Position numbers and translations under genes: made by a program. Below the pieces are notes generated by a model that was not told the DNA's origin, did no database searches, and saw only the letters and a program-made list of their open reading frames with translations. 64,000 nt of DNA from an uncultured Algibacter sp. (lineage in GTDB: Bacteria > Bacteroidota > Bacteroidia > Flavobacteriales > Flavobacteriaceae): the NCBI GenBank assembly GCA_937958265.1, contig CALGNX010000009.1, positions 1-64,000 on the forward strand. The letters are read 5' to 3'. The first letter of the stretch is position 1. Every line of letters starts with the position of its first letter. This document shows positions 1-10,478 of this stretch, piece after piece.

Positions 1-110
1 GGTCCGTTTATGTATGCCGATGAATTTAACACTTCTTCTATAGAAGCATTTACAGTATGTTTTATTTGTTGATATTGACTTTGCAAGTCAACCATTTGAA
101 TTTTTTTCAT
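1..110 (-). CDS. DegT/DnrJ/EryC1/StrS family aminotransferase, N-terminal fragment truncated by window edge
   Basis: Minus-strand translation from ATG at 110: MKKIQMVDLQSQYQQIKHTVNASIEEVLNSSAYINGP..., typical N-terminus of sugar aminotransferases. Missed by the ORF track because it is partial. Confidence 0.8.
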   Translation of the reverse strand, partial: MKKIQMVDLQSQYQQIKHTVNASIEEVLNSSAYING

Positions 111-258
111 GTAGAAAATTTTGCTTATCAAAAATACAAACTAAGTTTAATTATATGTGAATAAAAATTGATTTTTATATCAATATAAATTATTATTTGG
201 TATTATTTTTTAGAAATAAACAAAAAATAAGGTATTAAAATTTGGTGAGTATTTGGTG

Positions 259-945
259 TTATTTACAAGCGTTCCAAATGCTATCGTTAGGTGTAGGTGC
301 AGTAAGCTTTATTTCTTCTTTATTTACAGGGTGTGTAAATTGTATTTTTCGTGCATGTAAATGAATACTCCCACCTTTGTTGCTTCTTGGAAAACCATAT
401 TTTAAATCGCCTTTAATAGGATGCCCTATTTCAGATAATTGCGTTCTAATTTGGTGGTGTCTTCCTGTTTCTAAATCAATTTCTAATAAAGAGTAATTGT
501 CTAGTTTTTTTATTGTTTTGTAATGTAAAATAGCTTTTTTACTTCCAGAAATTTCTTTTTTGTATACAAAAGACTTATTCTTTTTAGGATCTTTTTTTAA
601 GAAGTTAATAAGGCTATCTACTTTTTTTTCAGGATGACTTTTTACTACGGCCCAATATGTTTTGTGAATGTTTTTATCTCTTAGCATTTTGTTTAAACGT
701 TCTAAAGATTTAGAGGTTCTTGCAAAAATGATAATACCAGATGTAGGTCTGTCTAATCTATGTACAACACCTAAAAAAACATTACCTGGTTTGTTGTACT
801 TGTCTTTTATATACTCTTTTACAACTTCACTTAAAGGCTTGTCTCCAGTTTTATCTCCCTGAGTAATATCTCCAGCACGCTTGTTTACTACTACAATATG
901 ATTGTCTTCAAATAAAATTTGTAAATTTTCTTTGTTAGATTGCAT
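259..945 (-). CDS. RluA-family pseudouridine synthase
   Basis: VVHRLDRPTSGIIIFAR (HRLD catalytic motif) and ETGRHHQIRTQLSEIGHPIKGD. Confidence 0.93.
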   Translation of the reverse strand: MQSNKENLQILFEDNHIVVVNKRAGDITQGDKTGDKPLSEVVKEYIKDKYNKPGNVFLGVVHRLDRPTSGIIIFARTSKSLERLNKMLRDKNIHKTYWAVVKSHPEKKVDSLINFLKKDPKKNKSFVYKKEISGSKKAILHYKTIKKLDNYSLLEIDLETGRHHQIRTQLSEIGHPIKGDLKYGFPRSNKGGSIHLHARKIQFTHPVNKEEIKLTAPTPNDSIWNACK

Positions 946-987
946 TGGTAAAACGGTTACTATGTTTTTTTGGTGGTATTAACTTTA

Positions 988-1599
988 TTATTTGAAGCTT
1001 TCTGCTACATCTTGGTTAATACTTCCTATAAAATCTAAAAATTCTTTTCTACCTAAACCATTAGAAGATGAAGTAATAAAAGAGTCTGGTAAAGACTCCC
1101 AAGAATTTAGTAATTTCTTTTTGTAAGAGGTAATTTGTTTATTTAATTTAGAGCTGCTTAATTTGTCTGCTTTTGTAAAAACAATACAAAACGGAATTCT
1201 ATTTTCTCCTAAAAATTGCATAAACTCTAAATCTATTTTCTGCGGATCATGTCTAGAGTCTATTAAAACAAATGTACAAACAAGTTGCTCTCTTTCTTTA
1301 AAGTAGTTTTCTATAAAATATTGAAAAATGGTTCTTTTTTTCTTAGAAACTTGCGCATAACCGTATCCTGGTAAATCTACTAAAAACCAACTATCGTTTA
1401 TTTTAAAATGATTAATTAATTGAGTCTTACCTGGTTTTCCAGAGATTTTAGCAAGATCTTTACGCTCCATTAACATATTAATTAATGAAGATTTTCCTAC
1501 ATTAGATCTACCTATAAAAGCATACTCAGGAATTCTGTCTTTAGGAGCTTTAGTAACATTACTATTGCTCATCACAAACTCTGCAGATTTAATTTTCAT
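988..1599 (-). CDS. engB: Ribosome biogenesis GTP-binding protein EngB/YsxC
   Basis: GRSNVGKSSLIN P-loop, DLPGYGYAQVS, TKADK motifs. Confidence 0.95.
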   Translation of the reverse strand: MKIKSAEFVMSNSNVTKAPKDRIPEYAFIGRSNVGKSSLINMLMERKDLAKISGKPGKTQLINHFKINDSWFLVDLPGYGYAQVSKKKRTIFQYFIENYFKEREQLVCTFVLIDSRHDPQKIDLEFMQFLGENRIPFCIVFTKADKLSSSKLNKQITSYKKKLLNSWESLPDSFITSSSNGLGRKEFLDFIGSINQDVAESFK

Positions 1600-1602
1600 A
1601 AC

Positions 1603-2367
1603 TTAAAGTTTTCTAGATATAAACCAGTCTTTAAGAATTTTATTAAATTCTGTAGGTCTTTCCATCATTGCGGCATGTCCACATTTATCAATCCAAAAAA
1701 GATCCGAATTTGGTAATAATTTATGAAAATCTTCTGCAGCTTCAGGAGGTGTAACACTATCTTGTTTTCCCCAAATTAAGCAAGTTGGTTGTTGCATTTC
1801 AGGTAAATCGTTAGCCATATTGTGTCTAATAGCACTTTTGGCAATAGAAAGCGTTTTTAAAGCTTTTACTCTATCATTCACAGTATTATAAACGTCGTCT
1901 ACTAATTCTTTAGTAGCTATAGCTGGATCATAAAAAACATCTCTTGCTTTTTGTTCCATATATGCATAATCTCCTCTTTTAGGAAAACTATCACCCATTG
2001 CATTTTCATACAAACCGCTACTTCCTGTAAGTACCAAGGCATTTACCTTTTCTGGATAATGCTTTGTAAAATATAAACAAATATGACCTCCTAGAGAGTT
2101 ACCTACTAAAATGGCATTTTCAATGTTTTTATGATTCATGAAGTCTTTTAAAAACTTAGCTAAGTTTTTAACATTCGTCTTTATCATAGGTAATGTATAC
2201 AGAGGTAGTTCTGGTATAAGAACATTGTATCCGCTGTTGGAGAATTCGTTAAAAGTGGCTCCAAAATTACTTAAAGCACCCATTAAACCATGTAAAACAA
2301 TGATTGCAGGTCCTTCTCCAGCTTCTGCATATGTAAATTTTCCTTCAGTTTTTAACTTGTCAGTCAT
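1603..2367 (-). CDS. Alpha/beta fold hydrolase
   Basis: VLHGLMGALSNF, VGNSLGGHI nucleophile elbow, DKCGHAAMMERP C-terminal His. Confidence 0.92.
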   Translation of the reverse strand: MTDKLKTEGKFTYAEAGEGPAIIVLHGLMGALSNFGATFNEFSNSGYNVLIPELPLYTLPMIKTNVKNLAKFLKDFMNHKNIENAILVGNSLGGHICLYFTKHYPEKVNALVLTGSSGLYENAMGDSFPKRGDYAYMEQKARDVFYDPAIATKELVDDVYNTVNDRVKALKTLSIAKSAIRHNMANDLPEMQQPTCLIWGKQDSVTPPEAAEDFHKLLPNSDLFWIDKCGHAAMMERPTEFNKILKDWFISRKL

Positions 2368-2499
2368 TGATTTTTCAATTCGCTTAATAGCAAATGTAAT
2401 TCTTTTTTGCGAAATAGATGAGTTTTTAATTTAACGAGGTGTTAAATAATTAAATCAAAGACCACTAAAAGAATTGTTGATAAAACGTTATTTATTAAC

Positions 2500-2526
2500 A
2501 AAGTGGTAAAAAGTGGTAAAAAGTGG
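2500..2526 (+). promoter_or_regulatory. Putative MraZ box: three tandem AAAGTGG repeats at 10-bp period
   Basis: AAAGTGGTAA AAAGTGGTAA AAAGTGG at 2500, 2510 and 2520, immediately upstream of mraZ. Confidence 0.85.
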
Positions 2527-2537
2527 TATAATTTGTA

Positions 2538-2545
2538 TATTTTTG
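2538..2545 (+). promoter_or_regulatory. Candidate Bacteroidota -7 element for the dcw operon
   Basis: TATTTTTG matches TAnnTTTG, between the AAAGTGG repeats and the likely mraZ start. Confidence 0.45.
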
Positions 2546-2568
2546 ATATCGCAAACTATTTTTTGGAA

Positions 2569-3036
2569 TTGATAAACTTAATTGGAACATACGAGTGTAA
2601 AGCAGATGCTAAAGGAAGGATGATGATGCCATCTGCCTTTAAGAAGCAGCTTGCACCTGTGTTACAAGAAGGTTTTGTAATTAAGAGAGCTGTTTTTCAA
2701 TCTTGTTTAGAGTTGTATCCAATGGAGGAATGGAATCTTATGATGCAGAAAATTAATAAGTTAAATAGGTTTAAGAAAAAGAATAACGATTTTATTAGAA
2801 GATTTACTGCAGGGGTAAAAGTTGTTGAGTTAGATGCTTCTGGTAGAATTTTAATACCAAAAGATTTGTTTGAGTTTGCGGGTATTAAAAAACAGCTTGT
2901 AATGTCTTCATCTGTAAATATTATTGAGATTTGGGATAAAGATAAGTACGAGAAAGAGATAAACGAGGCTGCAGAAGATTTTGGAGATTTGGCAGAAGAA
3001 GTAATGGGAAATATAGAGTTTGATGAATTATCATAA
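2569..3036 (+). CDS. mraZ: Transcriptional regulator MraZ (likely TTG start at 2569; ORF track extends it to 2503)
   Basis: LINLIGTYECKADAKGRMMMPSAFKKQL is the usual MraZ N-terminus. Upstream codons fall in the promoter/MraZ-box region. Confidence 0.92.
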   Translation: MINLIGTYECKADAKGRMMMPSAFKKQLAPVLQEGFVIKRAVFQSCLELYPMEEWNLMMQKINKLNRFKKKNNDFIRRFTAGVKVVELDASGRILIPKDLFEFAGIKKQLVMSSSVNIIEIWDKDKYEKEINEAAEDFGDLAEEVMGNIEFDELS

Positions 3037-3922
3037 TCCAGTTTTATTAAAGGAAAGTGTAGACGCTCTTGCTATTAAGCAAGACGGTGTGTATGTAGAT
3101 GTAACTTTTGGTGGAGGTGGGCATTCTAGAGAAATCTTAAGTAGATTAGGTGATAAAGGGAGGTTGTTTGGTTTTGATCAGGATCCTGATGCGCAAGAAA
3201 ATGTAATAGATGACTCGCGTTTTGTTTTAATACCTGAAAATTTTAGATATATAAGTAGGTTTTTAAGATTTCATGGGGTAAGAAAAGTAGATGGAGTTTT
3301 AGCAGATTTAGGAGTTTCTTCTCATCAATTTGATGAGGCGGATAGAGGGTTTTCTACTCGTTTTGATGGTGAGTTGGATATGCGAATGAATCAGAAATCT
3401 AAAATATCAGCAAAAGAAATTATTGCAAACTATTCTGAAGAGAAATTGGCTGAAATATTGTTTTTGTATGGGGAGTTGAGGAATTCTAGGAATATAGCAA
3501 AAACGATAGTAGAGAAAAGGCAAATAGAAAGAATTGATACGAGTTATCAGTTGCGAAAAGCTTTGCAGCGTTATTTGCCAAAAGCAAAAGAGCATAAAAT
3601 TATCGCACAAATATTTCAAGCGATTCGTATTGAAGTAAATGAAGAGTTAGATGTTTTAAAAGAATTTTTGCAGCAAATGCCTGGGTTGTTAAAAGAAGAA
3701 GGGAGATTGAGTGTTATTTCTTATCATTCTTTAGAAGATAGGTTGGTAAAGAGGTTTGTAAGAACAGGTTTGTTTCAGGGAGAACCAGAAAAAGATGTTT
3801 TTGGTAATAGTAATGAGCCGTTGCAAAAAGTAGGGAAATTGATAGTGCCAGATGCTAAAGAGATAAAACTTAATAATAGGGCAAGAAGCGCTAAGTTAAG
3901 AATAGCTACTTTAAAAAAGTAA
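3023..3922 (+). CDS. rsmH: 16S rRNA (cytosine1402-N4)-methyltransferase RsmH/MraW
   Basis: MNYHNPVLLKESVDAL, DVTFGGGGHSREIL, SYHSLEDRLVKRF. Overlaps the mraZ 3' end. Confidence 0.96.
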   Translation: MNYHNPVLLKESVDALAIKQDGVYVDVTFGGGGHSREILSRLGDKGRLFGFDQDPDAQENVIDDSRFVLIPENFRYISRFLRFHGVRKVDGVLADLGVSSHQFDEADRGFSTRFDGELDMRMNQKSKISAKEIIANYSEEKLAEILFLYGELRNSRNIAKTIVEKRQIERIDTSYQLRKALQRYLPKAKEHKIIAQIFQAIRIEVNEELDVLKEFLQQMPGLLKEEGRLSVISYHSLEDRLVKRFVRTGLFQGEPEKDVFGNSNEPLQKVGKLIVPDAKEIKLNNRARSAKLRIATLKK

Positions 3923-3923
3923 G

Positions 3924-4250
3924 ATGGCTGAGGTTAAAAAAGGGTTGTATGATTTTTTAAGGGGGAGTTTTCTTATAGATGGTTCTGCTTTAAAAAATTG
4001 GAAGATAATTTTATTTGTAGTTCTGTTGTTGTTAACCATGATTGCTAGTGGGCATAGAGCAGATAAAAAAGTAATTCAGATATCTGAATTAAATAAAAGG
4101 AAAAGGGAGTTAAGGGCAGAGTATGTAGATACAGGTACTATTTTAATGAGAATGAAAATGGAGTCTAGTATACGGAAGAAAGCAAAAGAAAGAGGTTTAG
4201 AGCCGTTAAAGGCACCTCCAAAAAAAATAAAAGTAATAATTAAAGAATAA
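3924..4250 (+). CDS. ftsL: FtsL-like cell division protein
   Basis: Small single-TM protein between rsmH and ftsI; operon position. Confidence 0.8.
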   Translation: MAEVKKGLYDFLRGSFLIDGSALKNWKIILFVVLLLLTMIASGHRADKKVIQISELNKRKRELRAEYVDTGTILMRMKMESSIRKKAKERGLEPLKAPPKKIKVIIKE

Positions 4251-4257
4251 TAACAAA

Positions 4258-6276
4258 TTGGCAACTCATAAAAAAAGCATATTAACAAGGTTCTATATAG
4301 TAGGGGCTTTTCTTGCGTTTTTTTTAATGGCAATTGTGTTTAGGGTGCTTACAATTCAGTATTCAGAAGGAGATAAGTATCGAAAACTAGCTACAGAGTT
4401 AACAATTAAACAAGATACTATTTACGCAAATAAAGGTAATGTGTATGCTTCAGATGGAAATTTGTTGGCTACTTCTATGTCTAAGTTTACAATTAGAATG
4501 GATCTTGTAACTGTAGATAGCGAAGTGTTTGAAAAAAACATTTCTGAATTATCTGAAAAGCTTTCTGATATGTTGGGTGAAACACCAGAATATTATCAGC
4601 ATAAATTAAGAAATGCTAAGAAAAAGAAAAATAGGTATTTGTTAATAGCTAGAAATATAGGGTATACTGATTATTTAAAAATGAAACAGTTTCCTATTTT
4701 TAATAAAGGTGTGTATAAAGGAGGTTTTATTGCGGAGCATAAAACGGTTAGGGCGCATCCAATAGGTAAAATAGCAGAAAGAACAATTGGGTACGATGAT
4801 AAAAGAGGTGGTGCCGGTATAGAGGGAGCTTTTTCTGATTTTATGCAAGGTGAAAATGGTTTGAGATGGAAGCAAAAGATAGCTAAAAATCAATGGAAAC
4901 CTATAAATGATGTAAATGAAAAAGAGCCAATTGATGGGCATGATATTATTACAACAATAGATGTTAATATACAAGATATTACGCATCATGCATTGTTAAG
5001 AAAGTTAGAGTATTTTGAAGCAGATCATGGTTGTGCGGTAGTTATGGAAACTGCAACGGGTGAAATTAAAGCAATTTCTAATTTAGGGCGTACTTCTAAA
5101 GGGTTGTATTATGAAAAAAGAAACTATGCTGTTTGGGAGAGTCACGAGCCTGGGTCTACTTTTAAACTAGCTAGTTTAATGGCTGCTTTAGACGATAAAG
5201 TAATAGATACATCAACGGTTGTAGATACTGGTAAAGGTAGGTTTTATGTAAATGATAGAAAGGTAGAAGATTCTCATAGAGGTGGTTATGGTAAAATTTC
5301 TGCAGCAAGAGTTTTTGAGGTGTCTTCTAATGTAGGTATTGTTAAAATGATTAGGAAGCATTATGATAAAAATCCACAGAAGTTTTATGATAAAATTGAA
5401 GAATATGGATTTACAAAACCTATTGGTTTTAAGATAAAAGGAGAGGGTATTCCGTACGTGCCAAATCCTAAAGATAAAAAAAGATGGAATGGTATTTCTT
5501 TAGAATGGATGTCTTGGGGGTATGGTATTTCTGTAACGCCAATGCAAACATTAATGTTTTATAATGCTGTAGCTAATAAAGGAGTTATGGTAAAACCAAG
5601 GTTTATTAAGGAGTTAAGACGAAATGAAAAAATAGAAAAAGTTTTTGATACCGAAGTGTTGAATTATCAAATTGCTTCTGAAGAAACGCTTAATAAAATA
5701 ACAAAAGTAATGGAGAATGTTGTAGTTAAAGGAACTGCAAAAAATATTTACTCTCGTAATTTTTCTATGGCAGGTAAAACGGGTACCGCTAAAAAATATA
5801 TCCCAAGAAGAAAAAATGTAGAAGGAAAATATGAGGGAGGGTTTTATTCATCAGATCATTATGTGGCTTCTTTTGCAGGTTTTTTTCCCGCAGAAAATCC
5901 TAAATATTCTTGTATCGTAGTAGTACATGATCCTAAAAAAGAAAAAGGGTACTACGGAGCAATAGTTGCAGCGCCAGTATTTAAAGAAATAGCTCAGAAA
6001 ATATATACAACTACACCTATTGATAAGCAATCGGTAAAAGATGAGGTAACTTTTGATGCTATCGAGAAAGAGTATCAAAATTTTGATAAAAAAATAAATA
6101 AAGAATACCGAACTGTGCCAAGTGTTAAAGGTATGTCTGGAATGGATGCAATTGCATTGCTAGAAAATATAGGGTTAAAAGTAAAACTTACAGGGGTAGG
6201 TACAGTGAGATCTCAATCACTTAAAAGAGGAGAGAAATTAGTAAAAGGTAGAACCATAATTTTAAAACTTTCTTAG
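4258..6276 (+). CDS. ftsI: Penicillin-binding protein 3 / FtsI-like transpeptidase with C-terminal PASTA domain (TTG start)
   Basis: EPGSTFKLAS (SxxK), SSNVG (SxN), AGKTGTAKKY (KTG). PASTA: VPSVKGMSGMDAIALLENIGLKV. Confidence 0.94.
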   Translation: MATHKKSILTRFYIVGAFLAFFLMAIVFRVLTIQYSEGDKYRKLATELTIKQDTIYANKGNVYASDGNLLATSMSKFTIRMDLVTVDSEVFEKNISELSEKLSDMLGETPEYYQHKLRNAKKKKNRYLLIARNIGYTDYLKMKQFPIFNKGVYKGGFIAEHKTVRAHPIGKIAERTIGYDDKRGGAGIEGAFSDFMQGENGLRWKQKIAKNQWKPINDVNEKEPIDGHDIITTIDVNIQDITHHALLRKLEYFEADHGCAVVMETATGEIKAISNLGRTSKGLYYEKRNYAVWESHEPGSTFKLASLMAALDDKVIDTSTVVDTGKGRFYVNDRKVEDSHRGGYGKISAARVFEVSSNVGIVKMIRKHYDKNPQKFYDKIEEYGFTKPIGFKIKGEGIPYVPNPKDKKRWNGISLEWMSWGYGISVTPMQTLMFYNAVANKGVMVKPRFIKELRRNEKIEKVFDTEVLNYQIASEETLNKITKVMENVVVKGTAKNIYSRNFSMAGKTGTAKKYIPRRKNVEGKYEGGFYSSDHYVASFAGFFPAENPKYSCIVVVHDPKKEKGYYGAIVAAPVFKEIAQKIYTTTPIDKQSVKDEVTFDAIEKEYQNFDKKINKEYRTVPSVKGMSGMDAIALLENIGLKVKLTGVGTVRSQSLKRGEKLVKGRTIILKLS

Positions 6277-6277
6277 T

Positions 6278-7741
6278 CTGAAAAAAATAAAAGACATATT
6301 GTATGGGGTTGCTATAGATCAAGTATTTGGAAATGTAAATATTGATGTTAGTAATGTTGTGTTTGATTCTAGGAAAGTAGTATCAAATGCTGTTTTTATT
6401 GCGCAAAAGGGAGTTACTGTAGATGGTTATTTATATGTTAATAAAGCAATAGATTTAGGAGCTATTGCTATTGTTTGTGAAAATGTACCTACTGAAAAAA
6501 AACAAGGGGTTACTTATATTAAAGTTAATGATGCTAATGTAGCATTGGCTATTATGGCTTCTAACTTTTACGATAATCCTTCTAGTAAAATACCTTTAGT
6601 TGGTGTAACGGGTACAAACGGAAAAACAACCATAGCTTCTTTGTTGTATCAATTGTTTAAAAAAGCAGGATATAAAGTAGGATTGTTAAGTACTGTTAAA
6701 ATTATGGTAGATGAAGTAACGTATAACGCGACTCACACTACACCAGATTCGCTTACAATTAATAAATACCTAAGCGAAATGAGTACACAAGGTGTCGAAT
6801 TTTGTTTTATGGAAGTAAGTTCCCATGGTATCCATCAATATAGAACGGAAGGTTTATGTTTTAGTGGAGGAATTTTCACAAACTTAACCCATGATCATTT
6901 AGATTATCATAAAACATTTGCAGAATATAGAGATGTTAAGAAGAAGTTTTTTGACGATTTACCAAACAGTGCTTTTGCATTAGTGAATCAAGATGATAAA
7001 AATGGAAGTGTAATGGTTCAAAACACAAGGGCTAAAAAATATACTTACGGATTAAAAAATTATGCAGATTATAAAACTCAGATTTTAGAAAATCAGTTTG
7101 GAGGCTTATTATTAAAGGTAAATAACAACGAAGTTTGGACCCGACTTATAGGGCGTTTTAATGCATATAATGTCTTAGCTATATACGCTACAGCAGAGTT
7201 GTTAGGAATGGAAAAAGTTGAAACCTTACGTTTAATAAGTGATTTAGAAAGTGTTACTGGTCGGTTTGAACACATAATTTCACCCGAAAAAATAACGGTA
7301 ATTGTAGATTATGCACACACCCCCGACGCTTTAAAAAATGTGTTAGAAACCATTAATAGTATACGAACTAAAAATGAAGAATTAATTACAGTTGTTGGCT
7401 GTGGTGGCGATAGAGATAAAAAGAAGCGTCCTAAAATGGGACATATTGCAACAACATTAAGTACTAAAGTAATTTTTACGAGTGATAATCCTCGTGGCGA
7501 AAATCCAGAATCTATTTTAAACGAGATGGAATCTGGTGTTGAGCCGCAAAATTTTAAAAAAACATTAATTATTGAGGATAGAAGGCAGGCTATAAAAACA
7601 GCTTGCCAAATGGCAAAACGAAACGATATTATATTAATAGCTGGAAAAGGACACGAGACTTATCAAGAAATTAAAGGAGAGCGTTTCGATTTTGATGACC
7701 TTAAAACCGTACAAGAATTTTTAAAACAATTACAGAAATAA
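6278..7741 (+). CDS. murE: UDP-N-acetylmuramyl-tripeptide synthetase MurE (probable CTG start at 6278; ORF track starts at TTG 6299)
   Basis: [39 protein letters not shown]. In-frame upstream LKKIKDIL matches the usual MurE N-terminus. Confidence 0.92.
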   Translation: MKKIKDILYGVAIDQVFGNVNIDVSNVVFDSRKVVSNAVFIAQKGVTVDGYLYVNKAIDLGAIAIVCENVPTEKKQGVTYIKVNDANVALAIMASNFYDNPSSKIPLVGVTGTNGKTTIASLLYQLFKKAGYKVGLLSTVKIMVDEVTYNATHTTPDSLTINKYLSEMSTQGVEFCFMEVSSHGIHQYRTEGLCFSGGIFTNLTHDHLDYHKTFAEYRDVKKKFFDDLPNSAFALVNQDDKNGSVMVQNTRAKKYTYGLKNYADYKTQILENQFGGLLLKVNNNEVWTRLIGRFNAYNVLAIYATAELLGMEKVETLRLISDLESVTGRFEHIISPEKITVIVDYAHTPDALKNVLETINSIRTKNEELITVVGCGGDRDKKKRPKMGHIATTLSTKVIFTSDNPRGENPESILNEMESGVEPQNFKKTLIIEDRRQAIKTACQMAKRNDIILIAGKGHETYQEIKGERFDFDDLKTVQEFLKQLQK

Positions 7742-7742
7742 T

Positions 7743-8984
7743 ATGCTGTATTATCTATTCGATTATTTTGAAAAACAGTTTCAGCTTCCAGGAGCTACAC
7801 TCTTTGGCTATTTGAGCTTTAGGGCAGCTCTAGCTATGATTTTGTCACTGTTAATTTCAACTATATATGGCAAAAGAATCATTGGATTTCTGCAAAAAAA
7901 ACAAATGGGCGAAACCATTAGAGATTTAGGATTGGATGGGCAGAAAGAAAAAGCAGGCACGCCAACTATGGGTGGTCTTATAATTATTTTTGCCACCTTA
8001 ATCCCTGTATTTCTATTAGCTAAACTAGAAAATGTATATATCGTACTTTTAGTAGTTACAACTTTATGGATGGGTGTTATTGGCTTTTTAGATGATTATC
8101 TTAAAAAGTTCAAGAATGATAAACAAGGCTTAAAGGGGCGATTTAAAGTTTTAGGTCAAATAGGTCTAGGTATTATTGTTGGGGCTACATTGTTTTTTCA
8201 TCAAGATGTTACCATGAAAGAAAAGTTGCCAATAGAAAAACAGCGTGTATTGTTAGCTGAAAATCCAGAGGTAGCTGCTTTTAAGTTGTTTAAGAAAGAA
8301 GTTAAATCAACAAAAACTACAATTCCTTTCGTGAAAGGAAATGAATTTGATTATGCTAAAGTTATTACTTGGGTTAGCCCAAGTTTAGAAAAGTACGCAT
8401 GGGTCATATTTATTATTGTTGTAATTTTTATTATAACAGCGGTTTCTAATGGTGCTAATTTAACTGATGGGATTGATGGTTTGGCTGCAGGAACATCGGT
8501 AATTATTGTACTCACATTAGGGATTTTTGCGTGGGTATCTGGAAACATTATCTTTTCAGAATACTTAAATATTATGTATATCCCTAGGGTGGAGGAAATA
8601 ACTATTTACATAGCTGCTTTTGTAGGAGCTATTATTGGTTTTTTATGGTATAACACCTATCCAGCTCAAGTTTTTATGGGGGATACGGGTAGTTTAACTA
8701 TTGGAGGTATTATAGCGGTTATAGCTATAGCAGTTCGTAAAGAGTGGCTTATTCCTATATTATGTGGTATATTTTTAGCTGAAAATTTATCGGTAGTAAT
8801 GCAAGTTAGTTGGTTTAAGTACACTAAGAAAAAGTACGGTGCAGGACGACGCATATTTAAAATGGCGCCATTGCATCATCATTATCAGAAATTAGGGTTT
8901 CACGAAAGTAAAATAGTAACACGATTTTGGATTGTAGGTATTTTATTGGCCATTCTATCTATTGTGACATTAAAAATACGGTAG
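7743..8984 (+). CDS. mraY: Phospho-N-acetylmuramoyl-pentapeptide-transferase
   Basis: [42 protein letters not shown]. Confidence 0.97.
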   Translation: MLYYLFDYFEKQFQLPGATLFGYLSFRAALAMILSLLISTIYGKRIIGFLQKKQMGETIRDLGLDGQKEKAGTPTMGGLIIIFATLIPVFLLAKLENVYIVLLVVTTLWMGVIGFLDDYLKKFKNDKQGLKGRFKVLGQIGLGIIVGATLFFHQDVTMKEKLPIEKQRVLLAENPEVAAFKLFKKEVKSTKTTIPFVKGNEFDYAKVITWVSPSLEKYAWVIFIIVVIFIITAVSNGANLTDGIDGLAAGTSVIIVLTLGIFAWVSGNIIFSEYLNIMYIPRVEEITIYIAAFVGAIIGFLWYNTYPAQVFMGDTGSLTIGGIIAVIAIAVRKEWLIPILCGIFLAENLSVVMQVSWFKYTKKKYGAGRRIFKMAPLHHHYQKLGFHESKIVTRFWIVGILLAILSIVTLKIR

Positions 8985-9036
8985 CATATTTGTTATTCTT
9001 GAGTAATCAGGAAGATTACGAAATTAAAAGGAGAGG

Positions 9037-10371
9037 ATGAAACAACGATTAGTCATATTAGGAGGCGGAGAAAGTGGTGTAGGAACAGCACTTTTAGGAA
9101 AAGAAAGCGGATACGATGTTTTTGTTTCTGATAACGGAAAAATAAAAAAAAAGTATAAACAAGTTCTTATACATAACACGATTAACTGGGAAGACGAAAA
9201 GCATACGGAGCAAAAAATTCTAAATGCGAGCATTGTTATGAAGAGTCCGGGAATTCCTGATAGTGTGGATTTAGTAAAACAAATTCGTAAGTGCGGTATT
9301 CCCATTGTTTCTGAAATTGAATTTGCATCAAAATTAACTAAAGCAAAAATAGTAGCAATAACTGGTAGCAATGGAAAAACAACTACTGCAAGTCTAGTAT
9401 ATCATCTTATAAAACAAGATTTAAATGTAGGGTTGGCAGGTAACATAGGGTGTAGTTTTGCAAAACAGGTTTTAGATAATAATTATGAAAATTATGTTTT
9501 AGAAATAAGTAGTTTTCAATTAGATGATATTATTAATTTTAAACCAAATATTGCTGTTTTGCTTAACATTACACCAGATCATTTGGATAGATATGATTAT
9601 AAATTTGATAATTATATTCATTCTAAATTTAGAATTGCAATGAATCAAACAAAAGAAGATTATTTAATTTATGATGCTGATGATGAGGTGATTGTTAATC
9701 ATTTAAAACACCACCCAGTACAAGCTACATTATTGCCGTTTTCATTAGTGAAATGTGTTAAAAATGGAGCGTATTTAGATAATCAAAATATTAGAATAAC
9801 AGTAAATAATAACGATATAGTTATGCCAATAAATACTATTACATTAGAGGGGAAGCACAATATAAAAAATGCATTGGCAGCTTCTACTGTGGCGCATTTA
9901 CTAAAAATTAGAAAACAAACTATTCGCGAAAGTTTAGGGAGTTTTCAAGGTGTAGAGCACCGTTTGGAGCAAGTGCTTAAAATTAACAAAGTACAATATA
10001 TTAACGATTCAAAAGCTACAAATGTTAACGCTACTTACTATGCCTTAGAATGTATGACAGTACCAACAGTTTGGATAGTTGGTGGCGTTGATAAGGGAAA
10101 TAATTATGATGAATTATTTTCTTTTATAAATGAAAAAGTAAAAGCGATAATTTGCTTAGGTATAGATAACAAAAAACTTATGGAGACTTTAGGTAACATG
10201 GTTGATGTTATTTTGGAAACACAGTCTATGAACGAGGCAGTAAAGATGGCTTACGAAATAGCAGAAGCGGGAGATAATGTTTTGCTTTCCCCTGCATGCG
10301 CTAGCTTTGATTTATTTGAGAGTTATGAAGATAGAGGGCGTCAATTTAAAGATGCAGTTAGAAATTTGTAA
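9037..10371 (+). CDS. murD: UDP-N-acetylmuramoyl-L-alanine--D-glutamate ligase
   Basis: ITGSNGKTTTASLVYHL, NITPDHLDRY, LSPACASFDLFESYEDRG. Confidence 0.96.
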   Translation: MKQRLVILGGGESGVGTALLGKESGYDVFVSDNGKIKKKYKQVLIHNTINWEDEKHTEQKILNASIVMKSPGIPDSVDLVKQIRKCGIPIVSEIEFASKLTKAKIVAITGSNGKTTTASLVYHLIKQDLNVGLAGNIGCSFAKQVLDNNYENYVLEISSFQLDDIINFKPNIAVLLNITPDHLDRYDYKFDNYIHSKFRIAMNQTKEDYLIYDADDEVIVNHLKHHPVQATLLPFSLVKCVKNGAYLDNQNIRITVNNNDIVMPINTITLEGKHNIKNALAASTVAHLLKIRKQTIRESLGSFQGVEHRLEQVLKINKVQYINDSKATNVNATYYALECMTVPTVWIVGGVDKGNNYDELFSFINEKVKAIICLGIDNKKLMETLGNMVDVILETQSMNEAVKMAYEIAEAGDNVLLSPACASFDLFESYEDRGRQFKDAVRNL

Positions 10372-10478
10372 GAATTGAAAAGTGTTCTTTATCATACGTA
10401 ATTTTAGAAAATTTAATATCTCAATATAAAAACAGATAATTTAATTCTTGTGAATCAGGAATTAGATTTTAAAACAGA

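Noticed and set aside
668-862. Plus-strand 64-aa ORF
   Set aside because: Antisense to the well-supported RluA-family gene; no family motif. Shadow ORF.
3407-3619. Antisense ORFs within dcw genes (3407-3619, 4675-4989, 5851-6078, 9024-9371 and similar)
   Set aside because: Lie opposite strongly supported genes, with low-complexity, compositionally biased peptides. No independent evidence.
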